From positions 124,001 through 188,000 of the forward strand of contig NZ_NXIE01000004.1 in NCBI RefSeq assembly GCF_004116625.1: a DNA stretch of 64,000 bases, in the 5' to 3' direction. The position numbers and the translations under genes were made by a program. The notes under the pieces were generated by a model. That model was not told where the DNA came from and made no database searches. It saw only the letters and a program-made list of their open reading frames with translations. Of this stretch, positions 33,594 through 41,784 are shown piece by piece (the first letter of the stretch is position 1; the number at the start of each line of letters is the position of its first letter). This DNA is from Halarcobacter mediterraneus (lineage in GTDB: Bacteria > Campylobacterota > Campylobacteria > Campylobacterales > Arcobacteraceae).

Positions 33594-34964
33594 ATTAAAA
33601 AATTTACTCAATTAAACCTATCAAAAGAATTTTTAGAGAATTTAAATTCTTTAAATTATAAAGAAATGACAAAAATCCAAGAAGAGTCTCTACCTTTTTC
33701 ATTAGATGGAAAAGATTTAATTGCAAAAGCAAAAACAGGTTCAGGAAAAACCCTTGCCTTTTCTTTACCTATTGTAAATAAATTAGATGTTAAAAAATTT
33801 AAAATTCAGGCTTTAGTTTTAACTCCAACTAGAGAATTAGCTAATCAAGTTGCAAGTGAGATAAGAAAAACAAGTCGGCATATTCATAATGTAAAAGTTT
33901 TAACTCTTTGTGGAGGAACACCTTTTAAACCTCAAGTAGCATCTTTAAGTCATGGAGCTCATATTATTGTTGCAACTGCAGGAAGACTTTTACAACATAT
34001 TCATGAATCTAATTTAGATTTATCCAATATTGAAATAGTAGTTTTAGATGAAGCAGATAAAATGCTTGATATGGGCTTTTATGATGATATAATGAAAGTA
34101 TTGGAAAACTTACCACAGAAAAAGCAGACTTTATTATTTTCTGCAACCTATGAAGATAATATAAAAAAATTAACTTCTTCTATAATGAAAGAAGCTATTT
34201 TTATAGAAGATCAAACAATAGAAAAAGAAAATCCTATAAAACAAATTTTTTATAAAGTAAAAGAAGATGCACAAAAAGATAAGGTTCTTAAATCTTTAAT
34301 AAAACAAAGTAAAGCTTCAAGTACTTTAATTTTTTGCAATACAAAGCAAAAATGTGAAGAATTAGCAGATATTTTATATGAGCAAGGTGTTGATTTACTA
34401 ACTTTACATTCAGATTTCGAACAAAGACAAAGAGATGAAACATTAATTCTTTTTTCAAATAAATCATATCCCGTTTTAATAGCAACTGATGTTGCTTCAA
34501 GAGGTTTGCATGTTGATGATATTGAGTTGGTTATAAATTATGACTTAGCAAAAGATATAAAAGTACATACTCATAGAATAGGTAGAACAGCAAGAGCTGG
34601 AAATAATGGTTTATCAATATCTTTTTATGATGATAATACTCTTTATAAGTTTGATGAAATAAAAGAAAACTTTAAAGATATATCAATTGAAGAGCTTGAT
34701 GATATAAAAGATGATGATTTCTCTATAGATTGTAAATATAGGGCAATTTTAATTGATAGTGGGAAAAAACATAAATTAAGAGCAGGGGATATTTTAGGAA
34801 GTTTAACTGCTGGAATAGGTTTACCAAAAGAAGCTATAGGAAAAATAGATATTTTAAATTTTGTTTCTTATGTTGCTATTGAAAAAGCATATTTTGAAAA
34901 AGCTTTAGATGGTTTAAATAAGAATAAAATAAAAGGGAAATATATAAAATGTTTTAAAAGATAA
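33594..34964 (+). CDS. dbpA: ATP-dependent RNA helicase DbpA (ATT start)
   Basis: A DEAD-box helicase of 456 residues when read from ATT at 33594 (E. coli DbpA: 457). That start gives the Q motif, KKFTQLNLSKEFL then YKEMTKIQ; the first ATG (33666) would remove most of it. AGAGG lies five bases before the ATT, and no ATG, GTG or TTG is in frame upstream. Other motifs: AKTGSGKT, PTRELA, DEAD, SAT and HRIGRTARAG. The C-terminal DbpA RNA-binding domain (HKLRAGDILGSLTAGIGL, ending KIKGKYIK) targets helix 92 of 23S rRNA, so it acts in 50S subunit assembly. Confidence 0.88.
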   Translation: MKKFTQLNLSKEFLENLNSLNYKEMTKIQEESLPFSLDGKDLIAKAKTGSGKTLAFSLPIVNKLDVKKFKIQALVLTPTRELANQVASEIRKTSRHIHNVKVLTLCGGTPFKPQVASLSHGAHIIVATAGRLLQHIHESNLDLSNIEIVVLDEADKMLDMGFYDDIMKVLENLPQKKQTLLFSATYEDNIKKLTSSIMKEAIFIEDQTIEKENPIKQIFYKVKEDAQKDKVLKSLIKQSKASSTLIFCNTKQKCEELADILYEQGVDLLTLHSDFEQRQRDETLILFSNKSYPVLIATDVASRGLHVDDIELVINYDLAKDIKVHTHRIGRTARAGNNGLSISFYDDNTLYKFDEIKENFKDISIEELDDIKDDDFSIDCKYRAILIDSGKKHKLRAGDILGSLTAGIGLPKEAIGKIDILNFVSYVAIEKAYFEKALDGLNKNKIKGKYIKCFKR

Positions 34965-34980
34965 ATTTATTTATCTTTTA
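34955..34980. terminator. Bidirectional terminator (dbpA / yihY)
   Basis: TAAAAGATAAAT and ATTTATCTTTTA pair over 12 bp with a two-base centre; it overlaps the stop codons of both convergent genes. Confidence 0.6.
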
Positions 34981-35773
34981 AAGCTTTTAGCTTTGCTTTT
35001 TGTTGAATATTTAGTTTATGACACATTTTCATACCATATAAATAAATTACCCAAGAAATATAAATCCAAAAAAAAGAAAATAGTAATATTGCTAAAGATC
35101 CATAAATTGTTGCATAAGTTTTATTGTAAACAACATAATAGATAAATAAATTTTTAGTAATAGAAAGAATTATTAAAGTAAATAAAGAAGAAATAGCTGC
35201 AGCTTTTGTATTAATATGTCTATTTACACTTAATTTAAAAAGTCCAAAAAATATTAACCAAGCAAAAGAAAAACTTATTAGCCAGTTAAAAAAAGTATTA
35301 TTGTAAAAAGATAAAACAATATTTAATGTAGCAAGCATAAGTGGTAAGGTAACTAAAAAAAACAAATAGAAAAAAAATGACTGTAAAAGAGGTTTTCTTT
35401 TTGCATTATGTATTTTATTTACAATATATTCATAATCTTTAAAAAACATAATAAAAACAAATAGCATATATAAAATACCAAGCCAACCTAGTTTATTTGA
35501 ATTTGAAATATAGTTTTGGAAGGTCTTAATAAAGTCTTCTGAGTGGGTAGGGTTTAAAATATCAAAAGTGTATTTTATAAATATATCTGAATAGTTTTGA
35601 ATAATATCCAAACTAGAAATAATTGCAATTAATAAAGCGATTATTGGTAAAATAGAAAAAATTGTAAAGAAACTAAGACTTGCAGCATAATAAGTTGTAT
35701 CATCATTAAAAAATGAATCTAAAGCTTTTAATAAAGTCTTAATAGGATTCTTTACAATTTCTGGCTCTTGCAT
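34967..35773 (-). CDS. YihY/BrkB family membrane protein
   Basis: A 268-residue inner-membrane protein with six hydrophobic segments. The family signature at the N-terminus is DDTTYYAASLSFFTIFSILPII. The family was once called RNase BN or BrkB, but those roles were not upheld and the function is unknown. It is the last gene of a seven-gene minus-strand cluster, starting nine bases after glcD. No good ribosome binding site is visible, so coupling to glcD is likely. Confidence 0.85.
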   Translation of the reverse strand: MQEPEIVKNPIKTLLKALDSFFNDDTTYYAASLSFFTIFSILPIIALLIAIISSLDIIQNYSDIFIKYTFDILNPTHSEDFIKTFQNYISNSNKLGWLGILYMLFVFIMFFKDYEYIVNKIHNAKRKPLLQSFFFYLFFLVTLPLMLATLNIVLSFYNNTFFNWLISFSFAWLIFFGLFKLSVNRHINTKAAAISSLFTLIILSITKNLFIYYVVYNKTYATIYGSLAILLFSFFWIYISWVIYLYGMKMCHKLNIQQKAKLKALKDK

Positions 35774-35782
35774 TTTTTTACT

Positions 35783-37174
35783 TTATACAAGTCCCATTTT
35801 AAATGGATTTAAAATATTATTTGGGTCAAATGCTTTTTTTATACTTTTGAAAAGTTCTATTTCTGCATCAGTAAAAGCAATATTCATAAATGGTGCTTTT
35901 GATAATCCAATTCCATGTTCTCCTGATAAGGTACCACCCATATCACAAACCATTTGAAAAATTTCTTCAATTGCTTTATGTCCGTCGTGCATTTCTTTTT
36001 CATTGTTTTTATCTTTAACCATTACATTAACATGGATATTCCCATCTCCTGCATGACCAAAACAAGGAACATTAAAACCATATTTTTCACCAATTGCATA
36101 AATCGCATCTAGTGCTTCTGGAAGCTTAGCCCTTGGTACAGAAATATCTTCATTTAATTTTTTTGTACCATAAATAGCTGTTGCAGGACTCGCATTTCTT
36201 CTTGCAAACCAAAGTTTTTTACCTTCTTCTTCATCTTTTGCCTCAATAAATCCAATAGAACCATACTTAGCAAAGGCTTCTTTTAAGGTTTCAATTTGAG
36301 AATCAATTTCTGCTTGGCTACTTCCATCAACATCTCCAACTAAAATACCACCAGCATTTTCAGGTAATTCTATATTTGGGAATTTTTGTTTTAAAGCTTT
36401 AATAACAAGAGCATCTAAAAATTCCATAGCAACAGGATTTGCGCCTGCTGCAAGTGATTTAAATACTGCATTCATAGCTGTATTTACATCAGGAAAAACA
36501 CCCATATAAGTTTGTTTAAATTTAGGTTTTGGAATAAGTTTTAAAGTAATTTCAGTAATAACTGCAAGAGTACCTTCACTTGCAATTAAAATACCAGCTG
36601 TATTATATCCAGCAACATCTTTTATTGTTTTTTTACCAGCACTTATAATTTCACCATTTGGTAAAACAGCTCTTAATGCCACTACATAATCTTTTGTAAT
36701 ACCATATTTAGCTGCTCTCATTCCACCAGCATTTTCTGATACATTTCCCCCTAGTGTAGAATATTCTTCACTTGCTGGGTCTGGTGGATAAAACAATCCT
36801 ACTTCTTCAACAGCCTTTTGAAATTCCATATTAATAAGTCCAGGCTGTACAACTCCAACCATATTTTCCATATCAATTTCAAGTAGTTTATTCATATGTC
36901 TTTCTAAAGAAAGTATTATACCTCCGTTTGAAGGTAAAGCACCTCCTGTAAAACCACTTCCTGCACCTCTTGGTACGATTACTATTTTATGTTCATTACA
37001 ATATTTTAAAACTTTAGATATATCTTGCTCATCCCTTGGAAAAACAACTGCATCTGGCTCAAATCTCTCTTTTGTTGCATCATAGCAATAAGCTATTAGG
37101 TGAGCTTTATCTGCTTTTACATTTTCCTCACCTACAATATTTTTAAAATAGTCAATATGTTCTTTATTTAGCAT
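35783..37174 (-). CDS. glcD: FAD-linked oxidase GlcD-like (glycolate / D-lactate dehydrogenase)
   Basis: A 463-residue flavoprotein. The N-terminal FAD-binding (FAD_binding_4) domain has VPRGAGSGFTGGALP and a PPDPASEEYSTLGGNVSENAGG stretch. The C-terminal FAD-oxidase domain has CFGHAGDGNIHVN and the GTLSGEHGIGLSK signature. It oxidises a 2-hydroxy acid such as D-lactate or glycolate and passes electrons to the respiratory chain. There is no GlcE or GlcF neighbour, so a single-subunit D-lactate dehydrogenase is as likely as GlcD. It overlaps the pgbA-like gene end by 11 bases. Confidence 0.87.
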   Translation of the reverse strand: MLNKEHIDYFKNIVGEENVKADKAHLIAYCYDATKERFEPDAVVFPRDEQDISKVLKYCNEHKIVIVPRGAGSGFTGGALPSNGGIILSLERHMNKLLEIDMENMVGVVQPGLINMEFQKAVEEVGLFYPPDPASEEYSTLGGNVSENAGGMRAAKYGITKDYVVALRAVLPNGEIISAGKKTIKDVAGYNTAGILIASEGTLAVITEITLKLIPKPKFKQTYMGVFPDVNTAMNAVFKSLAAGANPVAMEFLDALVIKALKQKFPNIELPENAGGILVGDVDGSSQAEIDSQIETLKEAFAKYGSIGFIEAKDEEEGKKLWFARRNASPATAIYGTKKLNEDISVPRAKLPEALDAIYAIGEKYGFNVPCFGHAGDGNIHVNVMVKDKNNEKEMHDGHKAIEEIFQMVCDMGGTLSGEHGIGLSKAPFMNIAFTDAEIELFKSIKKAFDPNNILNPFKMGLV

Positions 37175-38252
37175 CTTTTAAACCTAATAATGTTTCATAG
37201 TAGTTATTATAAATTTTGCCATCTACTACTAATTCTTCTGAAGAAACTTCATCTTCTAATAATATTTCTTCCTCTGTTCTTTTATCGTCTCCAAAAAATG
37301 ATGATATAGAATCTAACCAATTTTCATAGTCTAAAATTGATTCAAAAGGATTTTTTTCTATTTTTTCAACTCTTGTATAAAAAGGCATCTTTTCATCTTG
37401 TGTAAAATTATATGCAATATTTTCTTGTTCTAAAATAGCAAAAGTTTTACTATCAACAATATAAACTTTATTTTTAATTACAAAAAATAAAGTACCAATA
37501 TTTTGAGATATAGCAAAATCTTGAATAGTCTCTTTTGAAGGTAAAGGTTCTGCATTTGTTTTCAATTTAGAAGCAAAAAGATCAGAGTGCAAAAAGTTAT
37601 TATCTCTGTATTTTTCTCTTGTAGCTAAAAAAGCATCTTGAGATGGGGCAATAATTAAAGAAGAATCATAAAGATAATTAATTATTACTTCATCCCCTTC
37701 TTGTGCTTTTCTATTTGAAGTTGGAATAGCATTTTGTTTTATATCTAAAAAAGGAACAAGTTTTAAAGTTGAAGAAGTTGAGTCAGAAGAAGTAACTAAA
37801 GCATTAGCCACTACTAAAGATTTTCTATTTTCATAAACATGTTTTACAATACCACTTTGTCCAACTCTTAAATTTGGTATATCTATTTTAGCTGTATCAT
37901 TTGTAATTTTATTAAGTTTAGTTGTAAAAGGGCTATAGTCTAATTTTACATGTTTATTTGACATAAACTTTGAATTATCAATAGAAATAATCTCTTCATC
38001 TGTTAAGGTATAAATATAGTTTAAACCTGTTTTAGCTTTTTCTATTTTTAAATCTTTAAGATTCCAACCTTTTTCTTTCATTTGATTAAAAGAAAATTCT
38101 CCTTTACAAAGACCTCCATCTAATTGAGTACTTTCTATTGTTGATGGAGAATTCCAAGCTTGCTTATAGCAAATTGTTGTTTTTGCATTTAGACTTTGTG
38201 TTAAAGCAAAGGTTGATAATGCCACTATTAAAGTTTTTGATACTAATTTCAT
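37164..38252 (-). CDS. Plasminogen-binding-protein (PgbA) N-terminal domain protein
   Basis: A 362-residue exported protein with a signal peptide (MKLVSKTLIVALSTFALTQS, cleavage near LNA-KT). The middle region (about 124-215) resembles the N-terminal domain of Helicobacter pylori PgbA/PgbB: LRVGQSGIVKHVYENRKSLVV, then VPFLDIKQNAIPTSNRKAQEGDEV. It ends in lysine, as H. pylori PgbA and PgbB do for plasminogen binding. In a probably free-living relative the ancestral role is more likely envelope-related. AAGGA precedes the ATG. Its end overlaps glcD by 11 bases. Confidence 0.72.
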   Translation of the reverse strand: MKLVSKTLIVALSTFALTQSLNAKTTICYKQAWNSPSTIESTQLDGGLCKGEFSFNQMKEKGWNLKDLKIEKAKTGLNYIYTLTDEEIISIDNSKFMSNKHVKLDYSPFTTKLNKITNDTAKIDIPNLRVGQSGIVKHVYENRKSLVVANALVTSSDSTSSTLKLVPFLDIKQNAIPTSNRKAQEGDEVIINYLYDSSLIIAPSQDAFLATREKYRDNNFLHSDLFASKLKTNAEPLPSKETIQDFAISQNIGTLFFVIKNKVYIVDSKTFAILEQENIAYNFTQDEKMPFYTRVEKIEKNPFESILDYENWLDSISSFFGDDKRTEEEILLEDEVSSEELVVDGKIYNNYYETLLGLKDAK

Positions 38253-38260
38253 TTTTTTCC

Positions 38261-38770
38261 TTATTTAGCTTCTTGAAGTTCTTTTAATCTATCTCTTACA
38301 ACATCTGAGTGAAGAACTTCAATTTTTTCACCTTTTACAGTTTTCTTTTTTCGTACACTTACTTTTTCCCATTTCTCAGCTATTTTACCTTCTGGGTCAA
38401 TAATAAAAGTACTTCTAACTACTCCCATATTTTCTCTTCCCATGAATTTTTTAAGTTGCCATACTCCATAGTCTTCACACATTTTTTTATCTGTATCTGC
38501 AAGAAGTGTTATTGATAAATCATATTTTTCAATAAACTTTCTATGTTTTGCACTATCATCAGGACTAACTCCTAATATCACAGCATCTAAGTCATCAAAT
38601 TGTGCTTCAGCAGCAGTAAAATCACAAGCTTCATTTGTACAACCTGGTGTTAAATCTTTTGGATAAAAGTATAATACAATCCATTTCCCTATTAAATCTC
38701 TTGAGCAAATTTCAATATCATCTTGATTTGGTGTACAAAACTCTGGTGCTTTTTGTCCTATTTCAATCAT
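38261..38770 (-). CDS. bcp: Peroxiredoxin Bcp (thioredoxin-dependent thiol peroxidase)
   Basis: A 169-residue peroxiredoxin of the AhpC/TSA class, Bcp subfamily. The active site reads YPKDLTPGCTNEACDF, with the peroxidatic cysteine in PGCT and a second cysteine five residues on, as in atypical two-Cys Bcp enzymes. It reduces hydrogen and organic peroxides using thioredoxin, in the cytosol. AAAGGA precedes the ATG. It lies 16 bases after cmoA in a minus-strand cluster. Confidence 0.92.
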   Translation of the reverse strand: MIEIGQKAPEFCTPNQDDIEICSRDLIGKWIVLYFYPKDLTPGCTNEACDFTAAEAQFDDLDAVILGVSPDDSAKHRKFIEKYDLSITLLADTDKKMCEDYGVWQLKKFMGRENMGVVRSTFIIDPEGKIAEKWEKVSVRKKKTVKGEKIEVLHSDVVRDRLKELQEAK

Positions 38771-38786
38771 TTATATTCCTTTTAGT

Positions 38787-39497
38787 TTACTTTTTTATTG
38801 CAATAAATGTAGCAAAGTTTACCCACTTAAAAAGTGTTTCACAATGACTAAATCCTGCATCTAATATCATTTTTTTATTTTCTTCATCAGTATAAGGTAT
38901 AAGTACATTTTCTAAGGCTTCTCTTTTTTGTGCAATTTCAAATTCACTATAACCTTGAGTTTTTTTAAATTCATAATACTCATCAATATATTGTTTTCCT
39001 AAAACTTTATCTGAAGAAATTACTTTTTCACTGAAAATAAAGATTCCATTTTCTTCTAAGTTTTCATATATTTTTTTTACTAATTTTTCCCTTTGCAAAG
39101 GTCTTATAAATTGAAGAGTATAATTAGAAATAACAAGTTTTGCATTTTCATAATCAATGTTATGTAAATCTTCATTAAGAAGTTTAATATCAACTCCAAA
39201 TGCTTTGCATTTATTTTCAGCTCTCGCAAGCATTGCAGAAGAATTATCTATTCCAATTAAATCAAATTTTTTTGAAGAGTGTTTCGCAAGTTCTATTAAT
39301 GTAGAAGCTGTTGAGCAACCTAAATCATAAACAGTATCATTTTCTTCTAAATAGTTTAATGCAAAGTTTATAGTTAATCGTTGCATCTCTTTATAAAAGG
39401 GAACTGAACGATTTAACATATCATCAAATACTGATGCTACTTCTTCATCAAATTCAAATTGTTTTTTTATTGATTTTTCAAATACCTTATCTGTCAT
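38787..39497 (-). CDS. cmoA: Carboxy-S-adenosyl-L-methionine synthase CmoA
   Basis: A 236-residue SAM-fold enzyme that turns SAM and prephenate into carboxy-SAM for wobble uridine (cmo5U34) modification of tRNA. Motifs: [12 protein letters not shown] (SAM-binding glycine loop), [16 protein letters not shown], and [18 protein letters not shown] near the C-terminus, all typical of CmoA. No ribosome binding site is present. TAAAAT lies six bases before the ATG, so this gene may start its own leaderless transcript inside the cluster. Confidence 0.9.
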   Translation of the reverse strand: MTDKVFEKSIKKQFEFDEEVASVFDDMLNRSVPFYKEMQRLTINFALNYLEENDTVYDLGCSTASTLIELAKHSSKKFDLIGIDNSSAMLARAENKCKAFGVDIKLLNEDLHNIDYENAKLVISNYTLQFIRPLQREKLVKKIYENLEENGIFIFSEKVISSDKVLGKQYIDEYYEFKKTQGYSEFEIAQKREALENVLIPYTDEENKKMILDAGFSHCETLFKWVNFATFIAIKK

Positions 39498-39503
39498 AGA
39501 GAT

Positions 39504-39509
39504 ATTTTA
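39504..39509 (-). promoter_or_regulatory. -10 hexamer before cmoA (leaderless candidate)
   Basis: On the minus strand TAAAAT ends six bases before the cmoA ATG, and no Shine-Dalgarno sequence exists. Transcription would start at or beside the ATG. Confidence 0.45.
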
Positions 39510-39535
39510 TCTAAATGAAGTTTAATTATTATTTA

Positions 39536-40381
39536 TCAAATGCTTAAAATGTTTTTTGCATTTAAAATATCTTTTTGTATTTGTTCTTTTAAAGCTTCAA
39601 AAGAATCAAACTTTTCATTTTCTCTTAGTTTTTTAATAAATTCAACTTGAACTGTTCTGTATGAGTTTTTTATATTTTTATCTAATATATGAGTTTCCAC
39701 AGCATAGCTTCCATCAGTGGTTTTTCTGTGACCCAAAAATGTTACTGAGTTATGCTTTTTTTCACTTATAATTGTTTTTGTGGCATAAACTCCTTCTTTA
39801 GGTAATAAAAAATCTTCAACTCTTAAGTTTATAGTTGGAACAAATTGTTTACTTCCCAATCCTTGACCTTTTATTTGATCTCCGAAGATTTTATAGTTTT
39901 TACCTAGAAGTTTATTTGCAAATTCTATGTTACCATCTTTTAAAAATTCTCTAATTATTCTTGAATGAACAGAAATTCCATCAACTTTTATTTCTTCTAT
40001 AACTACAACTTCTCCTTGAAAAAGCTCTTTTAATTGAGGGATGCAGTTTTTTCTATTTTTCCCAAAACAAAAATCAAAGCCTACAACAATTTTTTTAAGA
40101 TTTGGAAACTCTTCTTTTATTAAGTCAATAAATTCTTTTCCACTTAAGTGTTTTATATTTTCTAAAACATAATAGTAAATAGGATATTTAGAATATTCTT
40201 GCCTGTAACTTTTAGGAGTTAAATTAGAAAAACCAGATTCAATAGAAACTATTCCTCCTTTTTCTCCAAGATTTTTAAAAAGTTTTTGATGGGCAAAATG
40301 CATTCCATCGAAACCACCAATAGCAATGGTTGTAATATCTTTTTTATTTACTAAAATAGAAGAGCTCTTCTTCATTTCCAT
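39536..40381 (-). CDS. ribF: Bifunctional riboflavin kinase / FAD synthetase RibF
   Basis: A 281-residue enzyme making FMN and FAD. The N-terminal nucleotidyltransferase part has IAIGGFDGMHFAHQKLF and GFDFCFGKNRK. The C-terminal riboflavin kinase part has GQGLGSKQFVPTINL. It is a little short for the family (about 310), as in Campylobacter. The start chosen, ATG 40381, has AAGGA four bases upstream; ATG 40375 is possible too. It overlaps the end of tlyA by 38 bases. Confidence 0.9.
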   Translation of the reverse strand: MEMKKSSSILVNKKDITTIAIGGFDGMHFAHQKLFKNLGEKGGIVSIESGFSNLTPKSYRQEYSKYPIYYYVLENIKHLSGKEFIDLIKEEFPNLKKIVVGFDFCFGKNRKNCIPQLKELFQGEVVVIEEIKVDGISVHSRIIREFLKDGNIEFANKLLGKNYKIFGDQIKGQGLGSKQFVPTINLRVEDFLLPKEGVYATKTIISEKKHNSVTFLGHRKTTDGSYAVETHILDKNIKNSYRTVQVEFIKKLRENEKFDSFEALKEQIQKDILNAKNILSI

Positions 40382-41051
40382 CTTTTCCTTCAAGTTTACT
40401 TTTTGCATAAGCTAAGAGTTCCCAATTTAAAAGTTTGCAAGTATCAAGAAACTTTTGTCTTGCTTTTAAAATAGCATTCTTATCTTTTACTACCCCTTTT
40501 TTATCTCTTTTGATATTATTACCAACTTCAAATTGGGGTTTAAATAAAATAATTATTTCTTTATTTGCCAAGTTATTTATTTCTTCAATTATATTTAAAA
40601 TTGAAATAAAAGAAACATCACAAGTAATCAAGTCAAAAATTTTAGAACTTTTAAATGTTCTTATATCTTGATTTTCAAAAAAAATAATTCTTTTATCTTC
40701 TTTTATTCTTTTATGCAGTTGATTTGAACCCACATCTACACAAGTTACTTCTTTGATATTGTTTTCAAGAAGGATTTGAGTAAAACCACCAGTACTACTT
40801 CCTATATCTAAAGCTATTTTATTTTCTATATTAATATTAAATTCTTCTAAAAAATATTTAAGTTTATAAGCAGCTCGGCTTACATAAAAATCATCTTCAA
40901 GTAGTTCAATATTCATTTTTTCTTCAACTATATAAGAGGCTTTAGAAATGATTATTCCATCAACTTTTACTTTTTTTGATTTTATAAGTTCACTAGCTTT
41001 ATTTCTACTTTGAATATTAAAATGTTTTGTAAGGTATAAATCCAATCTCAT
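40344..41051 (-). CDS. tlyA: TlyA family rRNA 2'-O-methyltransferase
   Basis: A 235-residue protein with an N-terminal S4 RNA-binding domain (MRLDLYLTKHFNIQSRNKA) and an FtsJ-like methyltransferase domain (ALDIGSSTGGFTQILL, CDVSFISI, KPQFEVG). TlyA methylates 2'-O of rRNA (C1920, and C1409 for the long form) and affects capreomycin sensitivity; the old name hemolysin A is misleading. TATAAT lies seven bases before the ATG, so a leaderless transcript is likely. It is divergent from yigZ, which shows the same arrangement. Confidence 0.92.
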   Translation of the reverse strand: MRLDLYLTKHFNIQSRNKASELIKSKKVKVDGIIISKASYIVEEKMNIELLEDDFYVSRAAYKLKYFLEEFNINIENKIALDIGSSTGGFTQILLENNIKEVTCVDVGSNQLHKRIKEDKRIIFFENQDIRTFKSSKIFDLITCDVSFISILNIIEEINNLANKEIIILFKPQFEVGNNIKRDKKGVVKDKNAILKARQKFLDTCKLLNWELLAYAKSKLEGKDGNEEELFYFSK

Positions 41052-41058
41052 GGAGGAA

Positions 41059-41064
41059 ATTATA
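41059..41064 (-). promoter_or_regulatory. -10 hexamer before tlyA (leaderless candidate)
   Basis: On the minus strand a perfect TATAAT ends seven bases before the tlyA ATG, leaving no room for a normal leader. Confidence 0.55.
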
Positions 41065-41116
41065 GTAAAAAAATGCTTCTTATTAGATTATTTATAGCTC
41101 TTTTAGTTCCTTTGTG

Positions 41117-41122
41117 TAAAAT
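41117..41122 (+). promoter_or_regulatory. -10 hexamer before yigZ (leaderless candidate)
   Basis: TAAAAT ends six bases before the yigZ ATG at 41129, with no Shine-Dalgarno sequence; it is back-to-back with the tlyA promoter. Confidence 0.5.
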
Positions 41123-41128
41123 TATGTA

Positions 41129-41701
41129 ATGTATTTTGTAAAAGAAGAAACTAATCAAACCTTAGAAGAAAAGAAGTCTAAATTTATTGCTTATTTATGT
41201 CCTTATAATCAATTTGATTCACTAATGAAAAGACTAAGAAGTGAACATCCAAAAGCTAGACATTTTGTTTATGCCTATAGATATTTAAATGATTTTGAAC
41301 AAGTTGTAGAAAACTCAAGTGATGATGGGGAACCTAAAGGAACAAGCGGGAAACCCTCCTTAAATGTTCTTGCTGGAAATGAGCTTATAAATAGTGCTGT
41401 CATAATTATAAGATATTTTGGAGGTGTAAAGTTAGGAACAGGTGGTTTAGTAAGAGCTTATAGTGATGCTGTTAATTTAGTAATAAAAAATAGTAATTTA
41501 AAAAAGTATGAAAAACTTATTACTCAAGTTTTAGAGTGTGAATATAATGAATTGTCTCAACTTGAATATTTGTTAAATCAAAAAAATATAAATATTAAAT
41601 CAAAAGAGTTTACTTCAAATATAAGTTTAGAACTTGAACTTACAAAAGAACAACTTGATGAATTAAAAAATGATTTACCTAGGAATATAAAAATAAAATA
41701 A
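41129..41701 (+). CDS. YigZ / IMPACT family protein
   Basis: A 190-residue protein of the UPF0029/IMPACT family. The conserved region reads KSKFIAYL, HFVYAYRY, SSDDGEPKGTSGKP and VIIIRYFGGVKLGTGGLVRAYSDA. The family is implicated in translation or stress control in eukaryotes; the bacterial function is unsettled. It is cytosolic. There is no ribosome binding site and a -10 hexamer sits six bases upstream. It is divergent from tlyA. Confidence 0.9.
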   Translation: MYFVKEETNQTLEEKKSKFIAYLCPYNQFDSLMKRLRSEHPKARHFVYAYRYLNDFEQVVENSSDDGEPKGTSGKPSLNVLAGNELINSAVIIIRYFGGVKLGTGGLVRAYSDAVNLVIKNSNLKKYEKLITQVLECEYNELSQLEYLLNQKNINIKSKEFTSNISLELELTKEQLDELKNDLPRNIKIK

Positions 41702-41784
41702 TTTTATGTAGTATAAATAAAATTAAATATTATTAAAGTAAAACTTTAATATGATAATTTAAAATATTATATAAAGGCATTTTT

